Assembly: GCF_965263005.1 (NCBI RefSeq)
Contig: NZ_OZ253579.1
Coordinates: forward strand, 3,286,001-3,350,000
From: Rariloculus sp965263005
Lineage (GTDB): Bacteria > Pseudomonadota > Gammaproteobacteria > Steroidobacterales > Rariloculaceae
Direction of reading: 5' to 3'
Length of the DNA: 64,000 bases
Part shown: piece by piece, positions 18,470 through 26,710 of the stretch
Layout of the letters: each line of letters opens with the position of its first letter
Numbering within the stretch: the first letter of the stretch is position 1
Made by a program: the position numbers and the translations under genes
Notes under the pieces: generated by a model
The model's database searches: none
What the model saw: only the letters and a program-made list of their open reading frames with translations
What the model was told of the DNA's origin: nothing

Positions 18470-20451
18470 GGCGGGCTCGCCGGCGGAAGTTCGAGCGGAT
18501 CCAGGTTGGGCGCCAGTTCCTGCGAACGCTCGAAGTGGACTTGCGCGAGCTCCGCAAACCCTGGCTCGGTGGTGGCGAACTGGCGGTACAGCCGCGTGAG
18601 CGCGTGGTGGATCACCCAGCTTTGCGGTTCGGCGGCCAGCGCCGCGGCCGCCTCTTCCCGCGACCACCGCAGCACGCGTTCGGCTTCGGCCGGGCGGTTG
18701 GCCGCCAGTACCGCCCAGTTGGCCGCCAAGTTGTTGAAGAGAATGAGCCGCGGGCCGTTGGCCAGCGGTTCGAAGGCGCGCATGGAGCGTTCGAGATCCT
18801 CCAGGAACTCCCCGGAAAAATCGGCCCGGTAGATCGCCGCCGCGCCGGTGTAGCTCGCGTGGTTCGCGGTGAGCGATCCCACCGCCAGCGCCACGGCCGC
18901 CGCCGCCAGCGAGGCGCGCGCCGCCGGCATGGCCCGGGCCGGGATCGCCACCCGGGCGGCGCGTTGGCGCAGCGCCGCGAGCGCCGTGCCCCACCTCGCC
19001 GGCGCACCGGCGCCGCGCTCCGGTTCCGCCGCCGCCCCTTCCAGGTGGATCGCGAACCCGAGCAGCAGCATGTGCTGCAGCCCCGTGGACGGGGAGTAGA
19101 ACAGCGTCTGGCTCTGCACGAACCAGCCCGCGAGTGCGGCGCCTGCGAAGATCGCCAAGGCCTGCTCGCGCGGTCCGGCGGCGCGCGCCCGGCGCAGGAT
19201 GACCGCGCCGGTGACGCCCCACAGCAGGAGATAGGCCGCAAGCCCGGCGATACCCTTGGTCGCGGCCTCCTCGATGGGCATGTTGTGGGCGTGGTCGTTG
19301 ACCTGGTTGCCCTGCTCGCGCGCGGAAATGTGCCGGGCCGAGCCGACGTAATAGTTGCCCGTGCCCCAGCCGAGCAGCGGGCGCTCGGCGAAGGCGTGAA
19401 GGCCCGAGCGCCAGTTGCGCAGGCGAGGGGCCAGCGTGTTGCCGATGCGCTCGACGCTGGTGGCGCGCTCCAGCAGGATGTTGTCGAACGCCGGCCGGTA
19501 CGCATCGGCGCCGGCGGATCCTGTGGCGCGAACGCCCAGCACGAGCGCGAGCATCATGGCCACCGCGCCCGCCGCGCCCAGGCTCAAGCGTCCGTGGCGG
19601 CGCGCCCGCGGCGAACGCCCGAGCCAGGCGTACAATCCCGCCGCCGCAGCGGCGCCCGCGCCAAGCCCTGCGAGCGCGCCCAGCGAGCCGGTCAGCACGA
19701 GCGCGTAGAGCGCGCACGCCATCGTCACGCCCCAGAAGAGCCGCGCGGGCCCGACCGACGTCCGCGCCGGCGGCGGGATCCCCCGGCGCCGCCTGGCCCG
19801 CTTTTGCCCCGCCGGGCCCGGCGATGGCCCGCTCGGCGCAGCCGCGCACCACGAGCGGGCGAGGTACCCGGCCGCGAGCACCGCGATCACCTGCATGTAC
19901 CCGCCGAGAAAGGTCGGATTGCCCGTGGTGGCGCTGATGCGGGGATAACGCGCCTCGGACGGCCAGGCGCCGAAGATCGCGGCCTCGGGCAGGTGGAAGC
20001 GCGCGATCGCGACCAGCCCGGCGAGCAGCCCCACGGCCAGGTTGGCGTTGAGCAGCCGGTTCCAGCCGTCGGCGCCGCGCACGGACCCTGCGAGCACCAG
20101 GGCGAAGGCGAACCAGTGGGCGCTGTCCACCAGCCCCTCCATGCGCGTGTAGGTCGACCAGAGGCTGCGTTGCGGGCCCGCGCCCAGCCAGGCGGACACG
20201 GCGGCCACTGCGATGCTCGCCGCCAGCGCCGCGAGGATCGCGCTCGGCGGCGGCCGCCGGCGCGGCCAGCCCACCGCGAGCAACGTCCACAACGCAAACG
20301 TCACCGCGATGAGCGAGCGTGCGTATACCGCCTTGCCCACGGCGAACGGATGGTAGGTCTCCGGCGCCCAGACCAGGGGCGTCAGCAGCACGAACGCAAG
20401 CCCGGTGTGAACGGCGCCGGACAGCCCGCGTTCGGCCGAGGAGCGGTTCAT
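18466..20451 (-). CDS. O-antigen ligase/polymerase family membrane protein (Wzy_C type)
   Basis: This integral membrane protein of 661 residues has about a dozen hydrophobic segments. The periplasmic-loop signature of the Wzy_C/WaaL superfamily is visible: LLGWGTGNYYVG followed by NDHAHNMPIEEAATKGIAGL. Proteins of this class either polymerise undecaprenyl-linked repeat units or ligate glycan to lipid A core; sequence alone does not separate the two. Context (own flippase and initiating transferase, no lipid A core genes) favours polymerase. The last ~150 residues (AAIYRADFSGEFLEDLERSM to the end) form a soluble helical, TPR-like tail, which is common in long members. It overlaps galE upstream and ST1 downstream by four bases each, so translation is probably coupled. 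Confidence 0.85.
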   Translation of the reverse strand: MNRSSAERGLSGAVHTGLAFVLLTPLVWAPETYHPFAVGKAVYARSLIAVTFALWTLLAVGWPRRRPPPSAILAALAASIAVAAVSAWLGAGPQRSLWSTYTRMEGLVDSAHWFAFALVLAGSVRGADGWNRLLNANLAVGLLAGLVAIARFHLPEAAIFGAWPSEARYPRISATTGNPTFLGGYMQVIAVLAAGYLARSWCAAAPSGPSPGPAGQKRARRRRGIPPPARTSVGPARLFWGVTMACALYALVLTGSLGALAGLGAGAAAAAGLYAWLGRSPRARRHGRLSLGAAGAVAMMLALVLGVRATGSAGADAYRPAFDNILLERATSVERIGNTLAPRLRNWRSGLHAFAERPLLGWGTGNYYVGSARHISAREQGNQVNDHAHNMPIEEAATKGIAGLAAYLLLWGVTGAVILRRARAAGPREQALAIFAGAALAGWFVQSQTLFYSPSTGLQHMLLLGFAIHLEGAAAEPERGAGAPARWGTALAALRQRAARVAIPARAMPAARASLAAAAVALAVGSLTANHASYTGAAAIYRADFSGEFLEDLERSMRAFEPLANGPRLILFNNLAANWAVLAANRPAEAERVLRWSREEAAAALAAEPQSWVIHHALTRLYRQFATTEPGFAELAQVHFERSQELAPNLDPLELPPASPP

Positions 20452-21455
20452 GGGGCGGCGGCCTCGCGATGGAGATTCCGGGTCCAGTCGAGGTTGGACC
20501 GCACGATGGCGCCGAGGCTGCTATTGTGCGGGCGCCAGCCCAGCGTTTCCCCGGCCAAGCCGATCGCGGCGATCGAGACCGGCGCATCGCCGGGGCGGCG
20601 CGATCCCGCGCCCGCAGCCAGCCCGGCGCTGGCGCACGCGGCCACTTCCGCCAGCACCTCGCGCACCGAGTGTCCCTGTCCGCTACCGCAGTTGAGCGTC
20701 GCCGCGCCAAGCCCCCGCTCAAGCGCACTCAAGGCGGCCGCATGGGCGGCCGCGACGTCCGCCACGTGCACGTAGTCGCGAACGCAGGTGCCGTCGCGGG
20801 TCGGGTAGTCGGTGCCGAACACCGTGACGGGACCGCGCAGCCCGAGCGCCGCTTCGCAGGCCGCCTCCACCAGTGCCTTTCCGGCGCGCGGCCCGGCCCG
20901 GCCCGCGGGGTCCGCGCCGGCCACGTTGAAGCAGCGCAGGATGACGTAGCCGAATCCGGGCGCGCCGAACGCCTCCCGTACCTCCGCTTCGCTTGCGAGC
21001 TTGCCGGCGCCGTAGGGCCGGGCCGGAGCGGGGCACCGGAACTCCGCGATCGGGCAATTCGGGACCGCGCCGTAGACCGCCGCGCTCGAGGTGAGTACGA
21101 GCCGGCGCACGCCGCTTTCGGCGCAGGCGCGCACGAAGCGTGCGCACATCCGGGCATTGTGGGCCGCCGTCGCCGGCGTGTCGTCCAGGGCGGCGGCGGC
21201 ATGCACTGCGGCGGTCACGCGGTAGCAGGCAATCATTCCGCGAATCGCCTCGCCATGGGCCGCGTCGGCCCGCACGAGGGGGACTCCGGCGGGGACCGCG
21301 TTCCGGTCGCCCGTGGACAGGTCGTCGAGCACCGCGACCGGATAGCCTGCGTCGCGCAGCGCAAGCACGATGTGGCTGCCGACGTAGCCGGCGCCGCCGG
21401 TGACCAGCACGGCGCCCGGACCCCGTTCGCGCCGTGTTTGCGGCTCAAGCGCCAT
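20448..21455 (-). CDS. galE: UDP-glucose 4-epimerase
   Basis: This soluble SDR-family enzyme of 335 residues interconverts UDP-glucose and UDP-galactose (or the N-acetyl forms). The NAD-binding Rossmann motif TGGAGYVGSH is at residues 19-28. The catalytic Ser lies in LTSSAAVYG (~121-129), and Tyr148 with Lys152 form YGAGK. C-terminal family motifs are FGTDYPTRDGTCVRDYVHV and LNCGSGQGHSVREV. The ATG at 21455 gives a normal-length protein (E. coli GalE has 338 residues). The gene is separated from the flippase gene by 56 bases and overlaps the polymerase gene by four. In this operon it most likely supplies a galactose-type donor. The active-site residues predict activity, but Gal versus GalNAc preference is not readable. 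Confidence 0.9.
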   Translation of the reverse strand: MALEPQTRRERGPGAVLVTGGAGYVGSHIVLALRDAGYPVAVLDDLSTGDRNAVPAGVPLVRADAAHGEAIRGMIACYRVTAAVHAAAALDDTPATAAHNARMCARFVRACAESGVRRLVLTSSAAVYGAVPNCPIAEFRCPAPARPYGAGKLASEAEVREAFGAPGFGYVILRCFNVAGADPAGRAGPRAGKALVEAACEAALGLRGPVTVFGTDYPTRDGTCVRDYVHVADVAAAHAAALSALERGLGAATLNCGSGQGHSVREVLAEVAACASAGLAAGAGSRRPGDAPVSIAAIGLAGETLGWRPHNSSLGAIVRSNLDWTRNLHREAAAP

Positions 21456-21511
21456 GCTACCGGCCTGCGCAACGTCCGGTGCCGGGCGCGTCCAACCCCA
21501 TCGTCCCACCG

Positions 21512-23032
21512 TCAATGCCCGTGCCGGTGCGCCAGGCGCCCGAGCGCCACATGCAGCCGCCGGGCCGTGGGGCCCTGCGCGGGCAGCGCCGCCAGACTCC
21601 AGGCAATGAACGCCGGGCGCGCGAACCGCGGCGCGTACCACACGGCCACGCCCGCCGCGGCGCTCCACGCAAGAATCTCCGCGGCCAGCGCCGCGGCCGC
21701 GGGCCACCCCGCGTCGCGCACGAGCGCCGCCGTCAGCCACAGCGCCGGCGCGCCCCAGGCCCCGGCCCAGAGCGCCGGCACGTGGCGGCGCAGGACTTCT
21801 CCCCAGCCGAGCCCGAGCAGCGACACCGTCAACTGCGTCATCATCCACCACGAGACGATGAGCGCACCGACCGCCGCCGCCGCCACGCCGTTCAAGCCCC
21901 ATCGGCTGCCCACCGCGACCCCGGCCACGAGCAGCGCCGCGTTCACCGCCCCGCGCCACGCCAGCGGCCTCAGCGCCCCCAAGGCGCGCGCCAGGGGCGC
22001 GTTCAGCGTGCCGCCGATTCTGAACGCGGTGCCGACGGCGAGGATCTGGAGCACCGGCACCGCGGCCCCCCACTGCCCGCCCAGCACCACCGCCACGATC
22101 TCCGCCGCGCACACCGCCAGCAGCAGCCCGGCGGGCAGGGCCAGCCACGACAGGATCTCCACCCCGTGCAGGTACGCCGCGCCGAGCCGGTCGGTGTGGC
22201 GCTGGCGTTTCGCCATGGCGGGGAAGAGCACCTTGCCCACGACCCGCCCGAGGTGACCCGAGAACGAGGACAGCGCCGTGGCCCGCGTGTAGTAGCCGAG
22301 CGGCGTCGCCCCGAGCAGGCGCCCGACGACGAGGCGGCTGCCCTGGTTGGCGATCAGGTTGAATGCCGCGATGGAGGAGAACCCGGCGCCGGCGCCGAGC
22401 AGTTCGCCGGCCTCGCGCCGGGGCAGGCGCGGCCGGGGCAGGCGCGGCCCGGTGGCGAGCACCGCCGCGGCAAAGACGGCGTGACGCATGACAATGCCGG
22501 CGACGAGCGCCCAGACGCCGTAGCCCGCGAGCGCCATCGCGATCGCGACGAACCCGTACCCGAGCGCCTGCGCGACGAGCTCCGCCGCCGTCAGCGCCCT
22601 GAACCGAAGGCGGCGCCGCCACAGATACTCCGGCACGGTCCCGAACCCGGTGCACAGCACCGCGACCGACAGCGCTCTTGCGATCGGCGCCACGGCCGGT
22701 TCGCCGAAAAACCGCCCGGCGCTCGGCGCCAGCGCCCACACCGCCCCCGCGAACACCGCGCCCGCGGCGATGGAGAGCGTCACGCCGGCGCCGATGTGAC
22801 GCTCCGTCAGCTCGGCGCGCTGCACGATGGCCGCACCGATGTTGCGATGCCCGAGGTTGTGCGCCGCCGTCACGAAGATCATCGCGAGGGCGAGCAGCCC
22901 GAAGTCCTCCGGCGTGAGCAGCCGCGCCAGCACCGCCAGGATCGACACCGTGAGCAGGGCCTGCCCGGCCGCGGACAGCCCGGCCCACTTGAGCCCGGCC
23001 AGGGTGCGCCCGGTCAGGCTTGGCTCACCCAT
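21512..23032 (-). CDS. polysaccharide flippase (Wzx/MOP superfamily)
   Basis: This membrane protein of 506 residues has about 12-14 hydrophobic segments. It belongs to the MATE/MOP superfamily of lipid-linked oligosaccharide flippases (MviN/Wzx/TuaB-like). The N-terminal block GLSAAGQALLTVSILAVLAR and the LTPEDFGLLALAM segment are typical of the PST family, as is the mid-protein ATPLGYYTRATALSSF. It should move the undecaprenyl-pyrophosphate-linked unit across the inner membrane for polymerisation. The ATG at 23032 overlaps the end of ST2 by eight bases. It shows no obvious damage. Placing it between sulfotransferases and polymerase suggests that sulfation could occur before export. Confidence 0.85.
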   Translation of the reverse strand: MGEPSLTGRTLAGLKWAGLSAAGQALLTVSILAVLARLLTPEDFGLLALAMIFVTAAHNLGHRNIGAAIVQRAELTERHIGAGVTLSIAAGAVFAGAVWALAPSAGRFFGEPAVAPIARALSVAVLCTGFGTVPEYLWRRRLRFRALTAAELVAQALGYGFVAIAMALAGYGVWALVAGIVMRHAVFAAAVLATGPRLPRPRLPRREAGELLGAGAGFSSIAAFNLIANQGSRLVVGRLLGATPLGYYTRATALSSFSGHLGRVVGKVLFPAMAKRQRHTDRLGAAYLHGVEILSWLALPAGLLLAVCAAEIVAVVLGGQWGAAVPVLQILAVGTAFRIGGTLNAPLARALGALRPLAWRGAVNAALLVAGVAVGSRWGLNGVAAAAVGALIVSWWMMTQLTVSLLGLGWGEVLRRHVPALWAGAWGAPALWLTAALVRDAGWPAAAALAAEILAWSAAAGVAVWYAPRFARPAFIAWSLAALPAQGPTARRLHVALGRLAHRHGH

Positions 23033-23771
23033 CGCGGTCCGGATTTTGCCCGGGGCTTGCCCCGAGCCACCGCTTGACGGGCCGCTTGAGCCGGCCCGGC
23101 AGCGCCCGTTTCACGGCGAACGGCAGGCACGCGGCCAGCGCGTGGCCCAAGCGGTTCAGCGACGGGTTCTCGACCCGGTAGTGGCGGGCGCACGCCTGCG
23201 GCACCCCTATGAACTCGCACAGCCGTTCCGGTGCGTCGGACTCGATGTCGAACACCAGCAGGCGTTCACGCGGCAATTCCGCGCGTACCTGGCGATGGTG
23301 CGCTTCGCGCAGCGCCCGCCAGCCGTCGGCGACCCGGGCCGGGTCCGTGGTCCCGAACCGGGCTTCAAGACACGGCAGCCCGAGAGCCGGCGGGCGCCGC
23401 GCGTAGTGCACCGCCAGGCTTTGCAGCCAGTTGTCCAGCGGGCGCGAGTTGAGCACGAACCGGGCGTCGTAGGCGGCGTACAGCTCGCGGAAGCAGCGCA
23501 TGCCGTCAAAATAGTCCGCGCCGTCCTCGTACTGCATGTTCGCGAACGCCCGGTACCGCTCGTATCCGGCGAGCGGGGGGCGGCCCGCCGCCAGGTTCCC
23601 GCGCAGGCGCCTTCCGAGACGTCCCCGGTCGTAGTGCACGCAGGCCAGTCCGCAGCGCTCGAAGAACGCCGCCAGCGCCGTCGTGCCGCAGCGGTGAAAG
23701 CCGATCTGGAAGATCAACGAACCCCCGGAGGCTACCCGGCCCGTTCGGCCCTGTCCCGCCACGGCGCTCAT
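23025..23771 (-). CDS. sulfotransferase-like protein ST2
   Basis: This predicted cytosolic sulfotransferase has 248 residues. The PAPS-binding loop is IFQIGFHRCGTTALAAFF (residues ~20-37), the second site VLNSRPLDNWLQSLAVHY (~106-123), and the conserved C-terminal block RLLVFDIESDAPERLCEFIG (~170-189). It is closest in pattern to ST1, including ACVHYDRGRLGRRLRGNL against CVHFDRGRLARRMRDNL, so the two are likely recent paralogues. ATG 23771 overlaps the stop of ST3 by four bases. The basic C-terminus (PVKRWLGASPGQNPDRDG) differs from ST1. Acceptor sugar and position are unknown. Confidence 0.7.
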   Translation of the reverse strand: MSAVAGQGRTGRVASGGSLIFQIGFHRCGTTALAAFFERCGLACVHYDRGRLGRRLRGNLAAGRPPLAGYERYRAFANMQYEDGADYFDGMRCFRELYAAYDARFVLNSRPLDNWLQSLAVHYARRPPALGLPCLEARFGTTDPARVADGWRALREAHHRQVRAELPRERLLVFDIESDAPERLCEFIGVPQACARHYRVENPSLNRLGHALAACLPFAVKRALPGRLKRPVKRWLGASPGQNPDRDG

Positions 23772-24526
23772 CGGCGGCGCAGCACCCAGCGGACCCGGGC
23801 GCGCACGCCGCGCGGCACCAGGTGCTGCACCTGGCGCGGCGCCACCCGAACGATCGCCCGTCCCAGCCGCCCGAGCCCGGGATTCTCGTGGCGGTAGTGG
23901 CGGGCGGCCGATGCCTCGAGTCCCGCAAACCGGCACAGCGCCAGCGGGGAATCCGATTCGATGTCGAATACCAGCAGCCGCTCGGCGGGCACGCCCGCGC
24001 GCACCGCCTCGATGTGCCGATGCCAGTCCGCCCGCCAGTGCGAGACCACCTCTTCGAGATCCGCCAGTTCGTAGTGTCGGCGGTAGCGCTCGGGGAAGGG
24101 CTCCACCCGCTCGAAGAGCCCCCGCGGCGGGCGGTCCCAGGGCGGGCCGAACCCCCGCGACGGACGGCCCCACCGGAACCCGCCCACCGAGGCCATGTTG
24201 AGCCGGCTCGCGACCCAGCGGTCGATGCCGCGCACGTTCAGGATGAACCGCGCTTCCGGAACCTGCTCCAGGATCGTCTTCCACCGCTTGTACATCTCCA
24301 CGTGCACGTGGGGCCGCAGGAACCCCATCGCGTGGAAGGCTTCGAAGCGCTCGTAGCCCGTCAGGATGGGGCGCCCCTGTCGCAGGTTGGCGGCCATCGT
24401 CAGCGCCAGGCGCCCGCCGTCGTTGTGCACGCTGGCCATCCCCGTGCGCTCGAAGAACCGGTGCAGCGTCTTCGTGCCGCACTTGTGGAACCCGATCTGG
24501 AAATAGCGCGGGCGCGGTTCGTTCAT
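23768..24526 (-). CDS. sulfotransferase-like protein ST3
   Basis: This predicted sulfotransferase of 252 residues is more distant from ST1 and ST2. The phosphate loop is FQIGFHKCGTKTLHRFFERT (residues ~9-28), the second PAPS region FILNVRGIDRWVASRLNM (~94-111), and the shared block RLLVFDIESDSPLALCRFAG is near residue 183. An insert rich in Arg, Pro and Gly (GRPSRGFGPPWDRPPRG, ~119-135) is absent from its paralogues and could alter acceptor recognition. It sits second in the operon, overlapping the initiating transferase fusion by four bases and ST2 by four bases. Its position next to the first enzyme suggests action on an early intermediate, but that is inference. Confidence 0.65.
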   Translation of the reverse strand: MNEPRPRYFQIGFHKCGTKTLHRFFERTGMASVHNDGGRLALTMAANLRQGRPILTGYERFEAFHAMGFLRPHVHVEMYKRWKTILEQVPEARFILNVRGIDRWVASRLNMASVGGFRWGRPSRGFGPPWDRPPRGLFERVEPFPERYRRHYELADLEEVVSHWRADWHRHIEAVRAGVPAERLLVFDIESDSPLALCRFAGLEASAARHYRHENPGLGRLGRAIVRVAPRQVQHLVPRGVRARVRWVLRRR

Positions 24527-26082
24527 GGCGCCCGGCCCCCGCCGGACGCGCCGATGTCCGCGGCGTAGCCCGCGCCCGCGGGCACAACGGGCCGCCCGGT
24601 GCTCCGCCGGGCGCCGGCCCGGGCCCGCCCGCAGGCCTGCGGATCGGCCTTGAGGCGCAGCCCCTCGGACACTTCCACGGTGGCGGCCTCAAGCGCCGCC
24701 CGGCAGGCGGCCTCGCGTCCCAGGAGCTCCCGCTCGGACGCCTCCAGCAGAGGGGCGGGCGGCCCGTCCAGGGGCCGGAAGAACACGCGCCGCAGACGCC
24801 CGCTCGCCTTCAGCCGGCGAAGCAGCCGCCGCCAGCCGAGCGCGCGCAGCGCCACGGCCGCGCACTTGCCCGCCGCCGCCGCCACGCGGCTTCGCGCCGC
24901 CACCGAGGGGTTCACGGCCGTCTGCGGCGGGGACAGCCCCCCGGGCGGGCGCCCGCACAACCCGGCGATGCGGTCGAGCACGGCCGCGGGATCCTCCGCC
25001 AGCGCCGCGAAATCGACGCACAGCACGTCCACCCCCAGCCCGAGCAGCCGTGTCAGGTCAGCCGGCCTCAGGCTGTTGCCGACGACCCCGCGCTCCAGCG
25101 CCGCCTCACCCCGCCACCCTCGCCAGTCGCCACGGCTTGCGCGAAACGCCTTCATGGACCGGGCCCACTCGACGTGCCCGCGCACCAGCAGCACCAGCAG
25201 CACCCGGCAGTCGCGCCCGACGAGGCCGCTCACCGCCCCCAGCCGCGGGTCGCGCCACGCCGCGTTGGCGCCGTCGAGCAGCACTGCGCCACCCGGCAGC
25301 CGGGCCACCGCGCGGCGCAGCCGCCCCGGGGCGCGGTAGTAGGCGCCCTCCTTGATCGCCGGAGCGACGAAGTCGCCCCGGGCCGCCAGGCCCTCGAACA
25401 GGAACGTGCTGCCGGACCGGCCCGGACCGGCGATGAGCAGGTAGTCCACCCGGCGTCCGCGCGCAAGGCGCCGCCGGTACGGCGTCGACGGCGGTATCCT
25501 GGCCATCGCCCGCGCCACGCACGCCACGGCAAGGCGCAGGTCGAGCCACGGTCCCATGCGGCGCAGGTACAGTTCGTCGTAGCGCAGCTTCCAGCGCGGC
25601 GCGAGCCGATAACCGGCCCGCCACTGGGCCAGTCCCATCACCCCGGGGCGCGTCGCCAGGCGCCGGGAGAAGCCCGGGATCTCCCGCTCGAAACGCGCCG
25701 CGAGCTCCGGACGTTCCGGACGCGGCCCGACCAGGCTCATCTCGCCCCTCAGGATGTTCCATGCCTGGGGCAGTTCGTCCACGTGCCAGCGCTTGAGCAC
25801 CCGCCCGACCGCGGTCAGGCGCGGATCCCCCGGGCGGGCCAGCACCGGGCCTGTGCCCGCCTCGGCGCCGTGGCGCATGGTGCGAAACTTCACGATCCCG
25901 AACACCTTCCCCCCCCTCCCCAGGCGGGGCTGGCGGTACAGCACCGGACCCGGCGAGTCCAGCCGTATTGCCACGGGCACGGCGAGCGCCAGCAGGATCC
26001 ACAGCGGCAAAAGCCCCACGAACGCCAGCGCCAGCACGGCCAGGTCGAATGGGCGCTTGTAGCGGTCACGTCGCGAGGCCAT
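24523..26082 (-). CDS. initiating sugar-phosphate transferase fused to a sulfotransferase domain
   Basis: About 519 residues hold two enzymes in one chain. Residues 1-~205 are a bacterial sugar transferase (PF02397-type phosphoglycosyl transferase): membrane helix PFDLAVLALAFVGLLPLW, SPGPVLYRQPRLGRGGKVFG, KFRTM, the catalytic Asp-Glu of HVDELPQAWNILRGEMSLVG (D102-E103 from this start) and GPRPERPEL. It would place the first sugar-1-phosphate on undecaprenyl phosphate. Residues ~213-500 are a P-loop sulfotransferase: YLLIAGPGRSGSTFLFEGL, then LVRGHVEWARSMKAFRASRG as the 3'-phosphate site and a later VNPSVAARSR element. No stop or frameshift separates them. ATG 26082 is preceded by an in-frame GTG at 26085. 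It is the first gene of the operon and lies 314 bases from repeat copy B. Confidence 0.85.
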   Translation of the reverse strand: MASRRDRYKRPFDLAVLALAFVGLLPLWILLALAVPVAIRLDSPGPVLYRQPRLGRGGKVFGIVKFRTMRHGAEAGTGPVLARPGDPRLTAVGRVLKRWHVDELPQAWNILRGEMSLVGPRPERPELAARFEREIPGFSRRLATRPGVMGLAQWRAGYRLAPRWKLRYDELYLRRMGPWLDLRLAVACVARAMARIPPSTPYRRRLARGRRVDYLLIAGPGRSGSTFLFEGLAARGDFVAPAIKEGAYYRAPGRLRRAVARLPGGAVLLDGANAAWRDPRLGAVSGLVGRDCRVLLVLLVRGHVEWARSMKAFRASRGDWRGWRGEAALERGVVGNSLRPADLTRLLGLGVDVLCVDFAALAEDPAAVLDRIAGLCGRPPGGLSPPQTAVNPSVAARSRVAAAAGKCAAVALRALGWRRLLRRLKASGRLRRVFFRPLDGPPAPLLEASERELLGREAACRAALEAATVEVSEGLRLKADPQACGRARAGARRSTGRPVVPAGAGYAADIGASGGGRAP

Positions 26083-26395
26083 CACGGCGCACCCCGGCGG
26101 CTCGGCCGCTCGTTCGGGCGCATCGGTTCGACGTTCGCCGATAACTCCGGGGACCGGCGGACACCCCGCGTCGCCGGAGCCTGACGCGATCGGTCATCTG
26201 ACGCCCCACCGCGATTGCCATCAAAGCGCATCGGCACCCACCCATCCTCAATGGCCGCGCCGCCTTGCCCGCAACGCGCCCTGGCGTGGCTCGCCGCCGT
26301 CATCGCCGCCTGCGGTGCGGCACAACCACGCCCACCCGACCGCTTCGCACCACGGTCGAACCCACCCGTCGCACCTCTCGTCCCCAACCGCGCAA
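26083..26395. other. leader region of the polysaccharide operon
   Basis: No gene is seen. This interval must contain the 5' leader and probably the promoter of the operon reading leftward, unless transcription begins inside repeat copy B. I could not find a convincing -35/-10 pair by eye. Confidence 0.35.
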
Positions 26396-26624
26396 CCACA
26401 GTCCCGCGAGCGCAAGGCCCGGGACAACGCTCGAATGTTCCTTGGTATCCGTTCCGCAACGGTGTCATGCAACAGAGGAATGACGGCAGCGTTTCCCTGG
26501 TCCGGGAAGCGTATCAATTGGTCCAGCCGGTAGTGGCGACAAAAAACCGTAGCCTGTTTACGCAGAACGGTGACTACGCAGAATTGCCGCCGGAAACCGC
26601 CAAACCGAAATGATCGTGACCGGC
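26396..26624. repeat. dispersed repeat, copy B
   Basis: Direct repeat of copy A at 15702-15936, sharing CCACAGTCCCGCGAGCGCAA, CAACGGTGTCATGCAACAG, CGGCAGCGTTTCCCTGGTCC and CCGTAGCCTGTTTACGCAGA. Together A and B bracket the polysaccharide operon. Its right edge passes directly into a fragment of the LuxR gene. Confidence 0.65.
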
Positions 26625-26710
26625 GGCGCCAGGCCCCGCATCCGGGTTCTTGTCAGGCGCCGCTCGGCGGCCACCGCGCTCACATCGCGGGCCAGGCCCC
26701 GGGCTGGCAA
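26625..26710 (-). pseudogene. fragment of a MalT-like LuxR regulator gene
   Basis: The 86 bases match 51126-51211 inside the intact LuxR gene nearly base for base (GCGCCAGGCCCCGCATCCGG and GGTTCTTGTCAGG are identical). Both encode the motif GLTRTRMRGLAL or its variant RLTRTRMRGLAP. Flanking parts of the gene are missing, so this is a duplicated scrap. Confidence 0.8.
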
